A stretch of DNA of 64,000 nucleotides from an uncultured Lachnospiraceae bacterium. GTDB taxonomy: Bacteria; Bacillota; Clostridia; Lachnospirales; Lachnospiraceae. The notes under the pieces were generated by a model, which worked only from the letters and a program-made list of their open reading frames with translations, was not told the DNA's origin and did no database searches. The stretch spans positions 1-64,000 of the forward strand of contig CAJTJY010000016.1 in assembly GCA_910576975.1 (NCBI GenBank), read 5' to 3'. Both the position numbers and the translations under genes were made by a program. Shown in pieces: positions 35,256 to 44,502 of this stretch (position 1 is the first letter of the stretch; every line of letters begins with the position of its first letter).

Positions 35256-36860
35256 TCACTCCCACTCCTCATTCAACCAGTTTCTAAGCAGCGACGCCAC
35301 TGCCTCGGGATTTTCATCTACAAATTTTTCAATTAAAATACGTGTCTCGGATTTCTCACTAAAACCGATGTCTTCCAGGCTATCTTGTGCTTCTTTGGTA
35401 GATGCCAGCAAAGATTCCACTGAAAGTTCTGGTTCCGCCTCCACAACTTGCTCTTTTCTGGTACTGCGGAATACCACATATCCCAGCATCAGCATTATGA
35501 TCACCGCTATTATAATCGGCAGATAGTCAAAGAAATCTCTGTCACCACTATCCGCATATTCAAAAAACGGTACTTCATATGCCACAATCACAATATTTTC
35601 TTCTGCAAATCCTGTGGCTTTGGACACCATTTGTACAAAGTCCGGATCTACATCCAGTTTGACTTTTTCACGATTTGCAGCGACAAACTCATCAAACGTC
35701 ATATCATCCAGCTCGCCGCTGGCACGAAGCGCGCTTTCACTGTAATTCCGATATTGATTTGCCACTACCGTAATCGAGGAATTGTCATAATTGACATCGC
35801 CTACGCCGCCACGAGTAGTGGTAACCTTGCTGCTCGTATTATACTGCCTGTCAATATCAGAAGTCGTATGACTGTTTATAACTCCATCCTGCAAGAAATA
35901 TCCTGTATCTTCTCCATTGGCATCGGTTCCTGGAACGCCTCCGTCGCCTCCGGTACTCTCCTCTTCAAAGATACGCTCGCTGGACGTAGGTCCATGCTCT
36001 GCGCCGTCTTCCGTATAATATTGATTATCTACTTCTTCTTTCTCATCAAAACTAACATCAAGATTCAATCCCACAGATGCGCTGTCATATACGCCAGTTC
36101 CAAGAATCACGTCTTTTACCTGGTTCTTTACCATGTTCTCCGCTTTGGTTTTATAGGAAAGCTGGCTGCTTGCCGCTCCTACGGAAGTAGCCGTGTCTCC
36201 ACCTGCAAACAACATGTTGCCCGAAGAATCCATAATAGAGATATCGTCTGTGTTATCATTCCCCACTGCTGTGGCAATCCACCTTGCCAGACCGCCCGCT
36301 GTCTCCTCGTCCATGTCTTCAGTCAGTGTAAGGCGTACGGCTGCATATGTATTCTCTTCAAGCGCCAATACCGTTCCATCGTCAACAGGCATGCTCAGTT
36401 TTACGGAAGCGCTCTTGATATTGTCCATCCCCTCCAAATGATCAGCCAATTCTTCCTGAAGATAAAGCTGATACTTCTTCCCCTTATCTGACTCCGTGTT
36501 GCTAAATCCTCCTTCAAAAACGTTGCTAATATCATACCCGGAAGCCGGAATCCCATTCTCGCCTAATAAAATAGCCGCATTCGCCTCATCTTCCACTTTA
36601 ACAGAAAAATTCAGCCCGTCGCTGGAGACTTCATAGTCAATATTCTGCCCGACCAGCAATTCTTTTACCTGCGCTGCTTCCTTCGTATTCTCACAGTTTC
36701 TAATCGGCACCAGCGTAGGCGTCGTCATAATCCTGACAACAATCACCAAAGCCACAATGACCGCCAGCGTTATGCTGGCAATCAGCGTCTTTTGTTTTAC
36801 TGAAAATTTATTCCACCATTCCAAAACCTGTTTGGGAATATTTCTTATTCGTTCCTGCAT
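35256..36860 (-). CDS. fliF: MS-ring protein FliF
   Basis: This 534-residue protein has a membrane helix at about 25-45, a large extracytoplasmic ring-building region and a second helix at about 445-464. The C-terminal 70 residues, ending RNWLNEEWE, form the FliG-binding tail. It is the base on which the export gate and C ring assemble. One base separates its stop from the fliG start. Confidence 0.96.
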   Translation of the reverse strand: MQERIRNIPKQVLEWWNKFSVKQKTLIASITLAVIVALVIVVRIMTTPTLVPIRNCENTKEAAQVKELLVGQNIDYEVSSDGLNFSVKVEDEANAAILLGENGIPASGYDISNVFEGGFSNTESDKGKKYQLYLQEELADHLEGMDNIKSASVKLSMPVDDGTVLALEENTYAAVRLTLTEDMDEETAGGLARWIATAVGNDNTDDISIMDSSGNMLFAGGDTATSVGAASSQLSYKTKAENMVKNQVKDVILGTGVYDSASVGLNLDVSFDEKEEVDNQYYTEDGAEHGPTSSERIFEEESTGGDGGVPGTDANGEDTGYFLQDGVINSHTTSDIDRQYNTSSKVTTTRGGVGDVNYDNSSITVVANQYRNYSESALRASGELDDMTFDEFVAANREKVKLDVDPDFVQMVSKATGFAEENIVIVAYEVPFFEYADSGDRDFFDYLPIIIAVIIMLMLGYVVFRSTRKEQVVEAEPELSVESLLASTKEAQDSLEDIGFSEKSETRILIEKFVDENPEAVASLLRNWLNEEWE

Positions 36861-36894
36861 GTGACTCTCCTACCCATCTTCCTAACCGCAGTCA

Positions 36895-37206
36895 TCAGAT
36901 CTGCATATTCATAATTTCTTTATAAGCTTCCAACATCCTGTCCCTGACTGCAACTGTGTAATTCAAAGCAATCGTCGCCTTTGTCTGAATCGCATTCAAA
37001 TCATGGGTATTGGTAGCATATCCAAGAGCAAATTGCATCGTTGCCTCTTCTGCCTGATTTTGCAAGTCGCTGGTCTCGTTTATCATATCCATCGCCGACT
37101 GCAGAATACTCCCGAATCCCTTGTCCTCTTTTGTAACCTTTGCGCCTGCTTCAGCTGCATTTCTGACATAGTCAGCCGCCACATTCTGCAATGCTGAGAT
37201 ATCCAT
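36895..37206 (-). CDS. fliE: Hook-basal body protein FliE
   Basis: This 103-residue protein links the MS ring to the rod. The C-terminal part (ATMQFALGYATNTHDLNAIQ and TIALNYTVAVRDRMLEAYKE) is typical. ATG 37206 has ACAGGAGG upstream. Order is flgB-flgC-fliE-fliF. Confidence 0.95.
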   Translation of the reverse strand: MDISALQNVAADYVRNAAEAGAKVTKEDKGFGSILQSAMDMINETSDLQNQAEEATMQFALGYATNTHDLNAIQTKATIALNYTVAVRDRMLEAYKEIMNMQI

Positions 37207-37226
37207 TTACATAGCCTCCTGTCCCT

Positions 37227-37667
37227 TTATTTTCCAAGCTCCAGCCCTTTTAAAGCAATAGCCTTGCTAGTCTCAAAGGCCGTAATGTTTGCTTCATAGG
37301 AACGGCTGGCATCAATCATATTCGTCATCTCTGTAATAATATTCACGTTAGGATAAGACACATAACCATTCTCATCCGCATCCGGGTGGGAAGGATCATA
37401 TTTCATAATATAATCATTCGTAGTGTCTTCCGATACTCTGCTTACCTTTACCCCATTGCCAAGATAAGCCTCTCTGGTATTGCTCAACACCCGGCTAAAA
37501 GGCGTCACCTGCTTCTCCCTGAAAGTAACAATCTTTCTGGTATAAGGCGTTCCGTCTTCCGTTCGGGTAGTAGTTGCATTGGCAACATTTTCAGAAATCA
37601 CATCCATGCGGAACCGCTGTGCCGTCATCCCGGATGTGCTAATATTAAATGACTGAAACAATGACAT
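37227..37667 (-). CDS. flgC: Rod protein FlgC
   Basis: This 146-residue proximal rod subunit has N-terminal FNISTSGMTAQRFRMDVISE and C-terminal NIITEMTNMIDASRSYEANI, both family signatures. Confidence 0.95.
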   Translation of the reverse strand: MSLFQSFNISTSGMTAQRFRMDVISENVANATTTRTEDGTPYTRKIVTFREKQVTPFSRVLSNTREAYLGNGVKVSRVSEDTTNDYIMKYDPSHPDADENGYVSYPNVNIITEMTNMIDASRSYEANITAFETSKAIALKGLELGK

Positions 37668-37736
37668 ACCTTTTCCTCCAAACTTTTGCCTCTTTCGGCA
37701 TTATTTTCTATTGCCCCCTGTCGAACGACCTGGACT

Positions 37737-38126
37737 TTACTTTATTACGCTTTTTATCCTGTTAAACTCCTGCGTCATACTGTCAATCAACCCATTATAC
37801 TTAATCCGGTTAGAAGCAAGCTCTGCATATTCCTGCTCCGGATCCACATTATTTTCATCCAGACGGTAAGAATACCCCGCTGAATCCGTATAGGTAGAAA
37901 CATTCAAGTGATTCATATGCAGATTACTCACTTTCTCATCCAGCGACACATATTTTGACCTCCCCAGCTCTCGACGGAGCACGCCCTCAAAATCCACATC
38001 CTGCCTCTTATAGCCTGGCGTATCTCCATTCGTAATATTATTGACAATCGCAGTATCCCGCAGCCATGCTGCATCCGCCGCTTTATTCCATACATCAATA
38101 TGATCATAGATACCACTGCTTAACAT
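37737..38126 (-). CDS. flgB: Rod protein FlgB
   Basis: This 129-residue proximal rod subunit is the first gene of the fla/che operon. The motif ANNITNGDTPGYKRQD appears here as VNNITNGDTPGYKRQDVDFE, and the C-terminus YNGLIDSMTQEFNRIK is typical. AAGGAG precedes ATG 38126. A sigma-A promoter lies about 62 bases upstream. Confidence 0.95.
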   Translation of the reverse strand: MLSSGIYDHIDVWNKAADAAWLRDTAIVNNITNGDTPGYKRQDVDFEGVLRRELGRSKYVSLDEKVSNLHMNHLNVSTYTDSAGYSYRLDENNVDPEQEYAELASNRIKYNGLIDSMTQEFNRIKSVIK

Positions 38127-38187
38127 ACCATTACTCCTTCCATCTTACGTATTTTTCCCGGAGGCATATACGAACTCATCTCACTAT

Positions 38188-38216
38188 AGATTATCGCAAA
38201 AGTCCTCATATTGCAA
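38188..38216 (-). promoter_or_regulatory. Sigma-A promoter of the fla/che operon
   Basis: On the minus strand TTGCAA (38211-38216) and TAATCT (38188-38193) are separated by 17 bases, and the -10 ends 62 bases before flgB. It is the only good promoter seen upstream of the 35-gene operon. No clear CodY box was found beside it. Confidence 0.7.
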
Positions 38217-38487
38217 GCTTTTTCTTTTATTTTTTTATGTACGTTTACGTTATATTGCGCTATTTTGTCGGAATAAATACTAATAACTGGTAATTGATGC
38301 CTTTTCGTATAAGAATGCTCCATGCAAGACCCTGCCTTGATGCAAATTGTTTTTTAATTATATGGACATTCCCAACACAGTATGACAAGAAAAATAACCT
38401 CCGTCCCCTTGCCACATCCCTCTCAGAAGTTAGACAGGAAGACGGCATGGACAAACTCATCACCAAAAATCACTGCTTAAAAAGCGC
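38217..38487. other. Intergenic region between codY and the fla/che promoter
   Basis: This part of the 418-bp codY-flgB gap is AT-rich near the promoter. I see no convincing gene on either strand and no further strong promoter or operator. Confidence 0.5.
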
Positions 38488-38526
38488 AAAAAAAGGAATC
38501 TGTAGTCTCCCGCAAATTCCCTTTTT
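38488..38526 (-). terminator. Terminator of codY
   Basis: GGAAT (38495-38499) pairs with ATTCC (38516-38520), extended by A-run/T-run pairing. On the minus strand it is followed by a run of seven U (38488-38494). It begins 19 bases past the codY stop and separates codY from the fla/che operon. Confidence 0.75.
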
Positions 38527-38544
38527 CTCCACCGCTAAATCCGT

Positions 38545-39333
38545 TTAGCTGTTTTTCATATTCTCCCTTTTGACTTTTTCTAGTTCTTCAAAAACCACGT
38601 CATTTAATACTTTAATGTACGTTCCCTTCATGCCTGAAGAGCGTGACTCAATCACCCCTGCGCTCTCAAATTTCCTAAGCGCATTGACAATTACGCTTCT
38701 GGTAATCCCTACACGGTCCGCAATCTTGCTTGCTACCAAAATGCCTTCTCTGCCTTCCATTTCATCAAAGATATGGGTAATTGCTTCCAGCTCTGAAAAT
38801 GACAGCGTGCTAATCGCAGATTTCACAATATGGACTTTCCGGCTTTCTTCTGCATTCTCTTCATTCACCGAACGCATCATCTCAAGCCCTACTACCGTGG
38901 TTCCATATTCGCTTAAGATAATATCGTCAATATCATATGGCGTTTCGAGACGATATACAAACAATGTGCCAAGCCTCTCTCCTGCAATATCTATAGGAGT
39001 GATAATCGCCTGGTACTTTCGTACGTCCTCAGAGATAAATCCCAAGGTTTCAAGATTCACATTCTCCTTAGTAGACAAAATTCCCAAAAGCCGTTCATTC
39101 AGCAAAGGTTCTATAAATCCGCCGACTTCGTCTGAAATCAACTCATTAATCTCTTCTGTTCCCCCGCATCTGCTGGTTCCCAATACCTTTCCTTTTTTGC
39201 TAATAACCAGGATATTGGAGTCTAAAATCTCAGTCAAGACCTTACATATGTCATTAAAGACTACTTTTGAGGAATTATTATTATGCAGCAATTTGTTAAT
39301 TTTTCTTGTCTTGTCTAACAATTGAACACTCAT
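38545..39333 (-). CDS. codY: Global nutrient repressor CodY
   Basis: This 262-residue protein has an N-terminal GAF domain that binds branched-chain amino acids and a C-terminal winged helix (VGITRSVIVNALRKFESAGV, then RSSGMKGTYIKVLND). CodY couples nutrient and GTP status to motility, sporulation and metabolism. Placement directly before flgB matches B. subtilis. It has its own promoter and terminator. Confidence 0.97.
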   Translation of the reverse strand: MSVQLLDKTRKINKLLHNNNSSKVVFNDICKVLTEILDSNILVISKKGKVLGTSRCGGTEEINELISDEVGGFIEPLLNERLLGILSTKENVNLETLGFISEDVRKYQAIITPIDIAGERLGTLFVYRLETPYDIDDIILSEYGTTVVGLEMMRSVNEENAEESRKVHIVKSAISTLSFSELEAITHIFDEMEGREGILVASKIADRVGITRSVIVNALRKFESAGVIESRSSGMKGTYIKVLNDVVFEELEKVKRENMKNS

Positions 39334-39379
39334 AACATACCTCCTGATTAAAATTTACACCTCTTCTAAACTTTTCTAA

Positions 39380-39408
39380 ATTTTATCACATTTTATGTCA
39401 AAGTTCAA
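39380..39408 (-). promoter_or_regulatory. Promoter of codY (extended -10)
   Basis: On the minus strand TTGAAC (39403-39408) and TAAAAT (39380-39385) are 17 bases apart, with TGA directly before the -10. The ribosome site AGGAGG precedes ATG 39333. Confidence 0.65.
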
Positions 39409-39456
39409 CAACTTTCTATTCCATTTATATTTTTGATTCAAAAATTTTATTTTTAT

Positions 39457-41529
39457 TTACAATTTCTGCCTTTCTTTTACAAATCCACACTGCGGATCTG
39501 CGCATACCAGCTTATTCCCTTTCTCAACCATGTAACCGCCACACGAAGGGCACGCTTCCCTGGAAGGCTTTTGCCAAGACATGAATTCACAATCGGGATT
39601 CGCCTCACATCCATAATATTTTCTGCCTTTCTTAGTCTTTTTCATGACAATTTCTTTGCCGCATTTCGGACATTCCACGCCAATTTTCTCCAAGTAAGGC
39701 TTTGTATTACGGCAATCCGGAAATCCAGGACACGCAAGAAACCTGCCATGCGGGCCATACTTCACCACCATGTTTCTGCCGCACTGATCACAGACCACAT
39801 CTGTAACCTCGTCTTCTATCTTGACTTTTTCCAATTCCGTCTCTGCCAGTTGCACTGCGTCTTCCAGATCTGGATAAAAATTGCTGACCACTGCCTTCCA
39901 GCCAACAGCTCCCTCTGCTACCTTATCCAGCAAAGATTCCATATTGGCCGTAAACTGCTGATCTACGATAGCCGGAAATGCTTCTGTCATAATGTCATTG
40001 ACAACCTCCCCTAGCTCCGTTACATACAAATTCTTGTTTTCTTTTGTGATATATCTTCTTCCTAACAGCGTTGTGATGGTAGGCGCATATGTGCTCGGCC
40101 GCCCTATCCCCAATTCTTCCAGCGCCTTAACCAGAGACGCTTCTGTAAAATGCGCTGGAGGCTGGGTGAAATGCTGTTTCTCTTCCAGTTGCTTTAAATT
40201 TAATTTCGTATCTGTGTCAATGGCTTTCAGCAGCAAGTTGTTCTCTCCTTTTTCATCGTCGTCGCTGCTATACACTGATAAAAACCCTTCAAATGCGATC
40301 TTAGAGGCAGACACGTGGAACCGGTATCTTCCTGCCTTAATGTTGATAGAAATCGTCTCATATTCGGCATTGCTCATACGGCTTGCCGTAAAACGGTTCC
40401 AGATGAACTGATATAAACGAAACTGGTCCCGGCTCAAAGATTCCTTAATTGCCGCCGGAGTCCTTGTAATGTCCGAAGGACGAATTGCTTCATGAGCATC
40501 TTGTATTTTGCCGCCGCTCTTTTTATTCTGTTCCTCTCTTGCGACATACTTTTCTCCATAGGAAGACTTAATGTATTCCCTTGCAGAAGCGTCTGCCTCC
40601 TCGGAAACACGCACGGAGTCGGTTCTCAGATAGGTAATTATTCCAACTGTTCCCTGACCCTTAACGTCAACCCCTTCATAAAGCTGCTGAGCCAGGCGCA
40701 TGGTCTTTTGGGTAGAAAAATTCAAACGTTTTGCCGCTTCCTGCTGTAAAGTACTGGTAGTAAAAGGAAACGGCGCTTTCTTTACCCTGTTGCCCCGTTT
40801 GACATCCAGCACCTCATACGTCTCTTGTTCCAGGTTTTTCAAGATCGTGTCTAATTCTTCTCTGGAACCAATATCCACCTTGCCGTTTTCATCTCCATAG
40901 AATTTTGCGACTAGCCGCTTCTTTTCTCCTGGTACTGCAAGCTGCGCATCCAAGGTCCAATATTCCTGCGGAATAAAGGCGTTAATTTCGTCCTCACGGT
41001 CGCAGATGATCCGAAGCGCTACAGACTGCACACGTCCGGCGCTGAGTCCCCGCTTGACTTTCGCCCACAAAAGAGGGCTGATGCGGTATCCCACCATGCG
41101 GTCCAGCATTCGCCTGGCCTGCTGGGCGTCCACCAGATTCATATCAATCTCTCTTGCCTGCTTTAAAGAAGTTTTTACTGCGTTTTTGGTAATTTCATTA
41201 AAACTGATCCGGTATACTTTCTTGTCTTCCAGTTTCAGCGCTTTAGACAAATGCCAAGAAATAGCCTCCCCTTCACGGTCCGGGTCCGTGGCAAGATAAA
41301 CCTTATCTGCTTTCTTAACTGCTTTTCTGAGATTCGCAAGAATATCCCCTTTGCCCCGTATAGTTATATATTTTGGCTCGTAGTCATGCTCCACGTCTAT
41401 GCCAAGCTGACTCTTTGGAAGATCTCTGACATGCCCGTTGGACGCCTCCACGTCATAATTTTTCCCCAAAAATTTTTTGATCGTCTTCACCTTTGCTGGT
41501 GACTCCACAATTACTAGATACTTCGCCAT
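39457..41529 (-). CDS. topA: DNA topoisomerase I
   Basis: This 690-residue type IA topoisomerase has an N-terminal Toprim domain (DPDREGEAISWH), the catalytic tyrosine Tyr300 in GIITYLRTDS and three C-terminal four-cysteine zinc modules (CDQC, CPKC and CPSC starts). It removes negative supercoils. GGAG precedes ATG 41529. It follows dprA and precedes codY. Confidence 0.97.
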   Translation of the reverse strand: MAKYLVIVESPAKVKTIKKFLGKNYDVEASNGHVRDLPKSQLGIDVEHDYEPKYITIRGKGDILANLRKAVKKADKVYLATDPDREGEAISWHLSKALKLEDKKVYRISFNEITKNAVKTSLKQAREIDMNLVDAQQARRMLDRMVGYRISPLLWAKVKRGLSAGRVQSVALRIICDREDEINAFIPQEYWTLDAQLAVPGEKKRLVAKFYGDENGKVDIGSREELDTILKNLEQETYEVLDVKRGNRVKKAPFPFTTSTLQQEAAKRLNFSTQKTMRLAQQLYEGVDVKGQGTVGIITYLRTDSVRVSEEADASAREYIKSSYGEKYVAREEQNKKSGGKIQDAHEAIRPSDITRTPAAIKESLSRDQFRLYQFIWNRFTASRMSNAEYETISINIKAGRYRFHVSASKIAFEGFLSVYSSDDDEKGENNLLLKAIDTDTKLNLKQLEEKQHFTQPPAHFTEASLVKALEELGIGRPSTYAPTITTLLGRRYITKENKNLYVTELGEVVNDIMTEAFPAIVDQQFTANMESLLDKVAEGAVGWKAVVSNFYPDLEDAVQLAETELEKVKIEDEVTDVVCDQCGRNMVVKYGPHGRFLACPGFPDCRNTKPYLEKIGVECPKCGKEIVMKKTKKGRKYYGCEANPDCEFMSWQKPSREACPSCGGYMVEKGNKLVCADPQCGFVKERQKL

Positions 41530-41599
41530 GCGTCTGCTCCTTCTATTTTCCCATCAATAGTTCACAGAATCTGTCTGCCTGCCATCCATGGGATAATTC

Positions 41600-42790
41600 T
41601 CAGACAGATACATCTGAACGAATGTAATAATTTCTATATATCTCAGAAACACAGCCTTTTTCTTGCAATGTTTCCAGATTTTCCATTAATGCCCCTAGAG
41701 GCATCCCTGTCTCTTTCAAAAGCTCCTCTATGCTTCTTGGAGACAAATCGAGACAACTATACACCAACCTTTCTAAATTTTCAAGATGGTTTTTTTGTTT
41801 TAGAGAAGAATTTTCTCCTGATTCTGCAAAAATATGCATCTCCCTTAGAAAATCCTCCATGTTTAGAAAAACGCCTGCACCCTGCTGAATCAGACAGTTC
41901 GTGCCATAACTTAGAGCATCGCAGATCCTTCCTGGAACTGCATAAATATCTTTTCCCTGCTCCAGCGCAAAATCTACAGTAATCAGGGAGCCACTGCGCT
42001 TTTTCGCCTCTACCACGAGAATGCAATCTGACAAGCCACTGATAATTCGGTTTCGCTGAGGAAAATACATGGCATGAGGCTTGGCATGCGGCGGGTATTC
42101 AGACAAAAGCCCCCCTGCCTGGATCAAGTCGTCGTACAATTTGCGATTCATTGCGGGATAGCACACGTCTATGCCGCACCCCAGCACGCCGCAAGAATAT
42201 CCGCCGCTTAGCAGCGCCCCGCTTTGCGCTGCCCCATCTACGCCAGACGCCATGCCGCTAATGACGGCAACCCCCGCTTTTGCCAGTCCCTGCCCGATCT
42301 TCTCTGCTATAATCTTCCCATACGAAGAACATATTCTCGCTCCTACCACGCCAACAGCCTTCTGTCTTTCATCTGGTAATTTGCCACGGCAAAACAACCC
42401 GTATGGCGGATTATAAATTTCTTTAAGTTTGCCTGGATATTCTTCCTCCTGCCAGGTTACTAACCTGATCCCTGCATTTTCAATGTCATCCAATTCCTGT
42501 AGTAGCTTCCCAAGAGATTGTTTTTTCGCCTCTTTCAAGAGCTCCTTTTCTCTGTCAGTCAAAAATGGCAGATTAGAAATATCGTTTTCTTCTGCATGAT
42601 AAATTTCCCTTGCTCCCCCAAACATTGCTTCCAGGCAGATTTTTTTCTTTCCAGCAAGGAACGTAAGACAAGAAAGCCAGTATTTATAGGAAGCTAAGCC
42701 TTTACCTTTTTCGCCTCTCGAATGTTGTTCGCAGTCTTGCAAAACAGCATAGGAAGATACTTCATTATATCGCCAGTTATTTTCTTTCAT
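41600..42790 (-). CDS. dprA: DNA processing protein DprA
   Basis: This 396-residue protein has the Rossmann-like DprA core (VVGARICSSYGK, ISGMASGVDGAAQSGAL, GVLGCGIDVCYPAMNR) and a C-terminal winged-helix domain. It loads RecA on incoming single-stranded DNA. ATG 42790 overlaps the comM stop as ATGA. The comM-dprA-topA order is common in Clostridia even where natural competence is unproven. Confidence 0.94.
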   Translation of the reverse strand: MKENNWRYNEVSSYAVLQDCEQHSRGEKGKGLASYKYWLSCLTFLAGKKKICLEAMFGGAREIYHAEENDISNLPFLTDREKELLKEAKKQSLGKLLQELDDIENAGIRLVTWQEEEYPGKLKEIYNPPYGLFCRGKLPDERQKAVGVVGARICSSYGKIIAEKIGQGLAKAGVAVISGMASGVDGAAQSGALLSGGYSCGVLGCGIDVCYPAMNRKLYDDLIQAGGLLSEYPPHAKPHAMYFPQRNRIISGLSDCILVVEAKKRSGSLITVDFALEQGKDIYAVPGRICDALSYGTNCLIQQGAGVFLNMEDFLREMHIFAESGENSSLKQKNHLENLERLVYSCLDLSPRSIEELLKETGMPLGALMENLETLQEKGCVSEIYRNYYIRSDVSV

Positions 42791-44349
42791 TCCCAATTCC
42801 ACACCTTTCTGTCCAAACTGCGGAACAAAAGGCTCTCTTGAACGTGAGAGCGCTCAATCCGCTTCGTTCCTTCCATATCGGCAATGGTGCGGGCCACCCG
42901 GATAATTCGATAATATCCACGCGCCGTCAACTCCAGACGTTCAAAAGAATCTCTGAGAAGCTTTTCGCCCTCTGGCGCCATTGGGCACCATTCTTTGATC
43001 AATGTTGAAGGAATCTGACTGTTATACGATATACCCGTGCCTGCAAACCGTGTTTGCTGAATGCGCTGCGTTTGTTCCACTCTGCTGCGGATCTCTGCAG
43101 ATGTTTCCTCTGTTTTCGCCTCTGTCAGTTCAGAAAGCGTTGGACGCAGCACCTCCACGCACAGATCCATACGGTCCAGCAAAGGGCGGCTGATCTTGTT
43201 CAAATGACGTTCGATGACCGCCTTAGAGCAGGTACAACGGCTGCGATCTGGAAAAAAACCACAACTACATGGATTCATTGCTGCGACCAGCATAATGTCA
43301 GCCGGAAAAAAGTACGTGCCTGTCTTTCGTGCCAGCCTTATTTCCCGTTCCTCTAAGGGCTGGCGCAGCACCTCCAAGACAGGCTTTTGAAACTCCGTCA
43401 GCTCGTCCAAAAACAATACTCCCTTATGAGCCAGGCTGATTTCTCCTGGCTTTGGCACAGTTCCGCCTCCCGCCAGTCCTGCCAGACTGATCGTATGATG
43501 AGGGCTTCGGTAGGGTCTTTCTAGAAAATTTCTTTCCCGCTGCTCAAACATTCCGGCAACACTGTAAACCTTTGCAAGCTCTAATGCTTCTTCCTGCGTT
43601 AAAGACGGCAAAATAGTAGAAACCGCTTGTGCCGCCATTGTCTTTCCTGCACCCGGAGACCCGAGCATCAGCATATTATGCCTGCCGCTGGCAGCAATCT
43701 CGCAGGCACGCTTTAAAATTTTTTGACCGCAAATTGCTGCAAAGTCATAATCTTTCCTTGAAAGCACAGGCGCCGCATGTCCTGCTTTTTGATCGTGTTG
43801 AGGATCAGAAGATTTTGCGCTATGCCAAGTTCCGGCATGAAACTGCTTTACCAGTTCAATGACCTGATTTAAGCTTTCTCCTGGCAGAATCGTGACCTCG
43901 TTTACTACCTGTGCTTCGTTTGCATTCTCTTTTGGAACGCAAACCACTCGTTTCCCCTCTTCTCTAGCTGCAAGAACCATGGGCAAAATGCCAGACGTTG
44001 GACGAATCTCCCCGTTTAAGCTGATTTCTCCCGCAAACAAGATTCCATCCAGGCATTCCTGCGCAATTTTGCCATAGGCAGATAAAATGGCAAGAGCGAT
44101 CGGCAGGTCAAAAACAGTTCCAGTTTTCCTGATATCCGCTGGAAAAAGATTAACAGTAATCTTTTTTGGCGAAAGACGTATTCCGCTGTTGCGAATTGCG
44201 GCTCGGATCCGTTCTTTTGCCTCTTTTACTTCAGAAGACAGAACGCCTACCATCTCAAGCGCAGGCATTCCATCGCATACGTCTGCTTCCACTTGAATTA
44301 AAATACTTTGAATGCCGCAGACAATCGCCGTAGATACAATACTATACAA
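42787..44349 (-). CDS. comM: YifB/ComM family AAA+ ATPase
   Basis: This protein of 520 residues has an N-terminal Lon-like fold domain, Walker A GSPGAGKT (about 230-237), a Mg-chelatase-type ATPase core and the cysteine-rich loop NPCSCGFFPDRSRCTCS. ComM is a branch-migration helicase in natural transformation. TTG 44349 is preferred because AAAGGGAGG lies five bases upstream; the longer reading from 44415 has no ribosome site and does not match the family start. Confidence 0.9.
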   Translation of the reverse strand: MYSIVSTAIVCGIQSILIQVEADVCDGMPALEMVGVLSSEVKEAKERIRAAIRNSGIRLSPKKITVNLFPADIRKTGTVFDLPIALAILSAYGKIAQECLDGILFAGEISLNGEIRPTSGILPMVLAAREEGKRVVCVPKENANEAQVVNEVTILPGESLNQVIELVKQFHAGTWHSAKSSDPQHDQKAGHAAPVLSRKDYDFAAICGQKILKRACEIAASGRHNMLMLGSPGAGKTMAAQAVSTILPSLTQEEALELAKVYSVAGMFEQRERNFLERPYRSPHHTISLAGLAGGGTVPKPGEISLAHKGVLFLDELTEFQKPVLEVLRQPLEEREIRLARKTGTYFFPADIMLVAAMNPCSCGFFPDRSRCTCSKAVIERHLNKISRPLLDRMDLCVEVLRPTLSELTEAKTEETSAEIRSRVEQTQRIQQTRFAGTGISYNSQIPSTLIKEWCPMAPEGEKLLRDSFERLELTARGYYRIIRVARTIADMEGTKRIERSHVQESLLFRSLDRKVWNWE

Positions 44350-44442
44350 AGATACCTCCCTTTGTGCTGGTTGGGGATTTATGGGCAGACATGCCCTGAA
44401 AAAAGACAGGTTCATCGTATCATATTTTCTTCTATTTGAAAA

Positions 44443-44482
44443 GCCGTTTTTTGTCAGCGGTCTGAATTTTCAAACCGCCGGC
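44443..44482 (-). terminator. Possible weak terminator of sigK
   Basis: GCGGTCTGAA (44457-44466) and TTCAAACCGC (44469-44478) form a 10-bp stem with one wobble. An outer GCCG/CGGC pair encloses it, and on the minus strand four U follow. The short U-tract makes this uncertain; it lies just after sigK and before comM. Confidence 0.4.
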
Positions 44483-44502
44483 AATCCAAAGCCACAGTCT
44501 TG

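Noticed and set aside
35448..36491. Plus-strand open frame of 347 codons opposite fliF
   Set aside because: Antisense to an intact, well-conserved fliF; Ile/Cys/His-rich translation with no recognisable domain or start signal.
37719..37725. TGTCGAA (0A-box match) between flgB and flgC
   Set aside because: Single site inside an operon with no promoter nearby; one such 7-mer in 64 kb is expected several times by chance.
38260..38548. Short frames on both strands between codY and flgB
   Set aside because: No ribosome site, no recognisable protein, and one overlaps the codY terminator.
39334..39456. AT-rich stem (ATTTTTG-AAT-CAAAAAT) after topA as a terminator
   Set aside because: No G/C in the stem and no proper U-tract; likely chance in AT-rich DNA.
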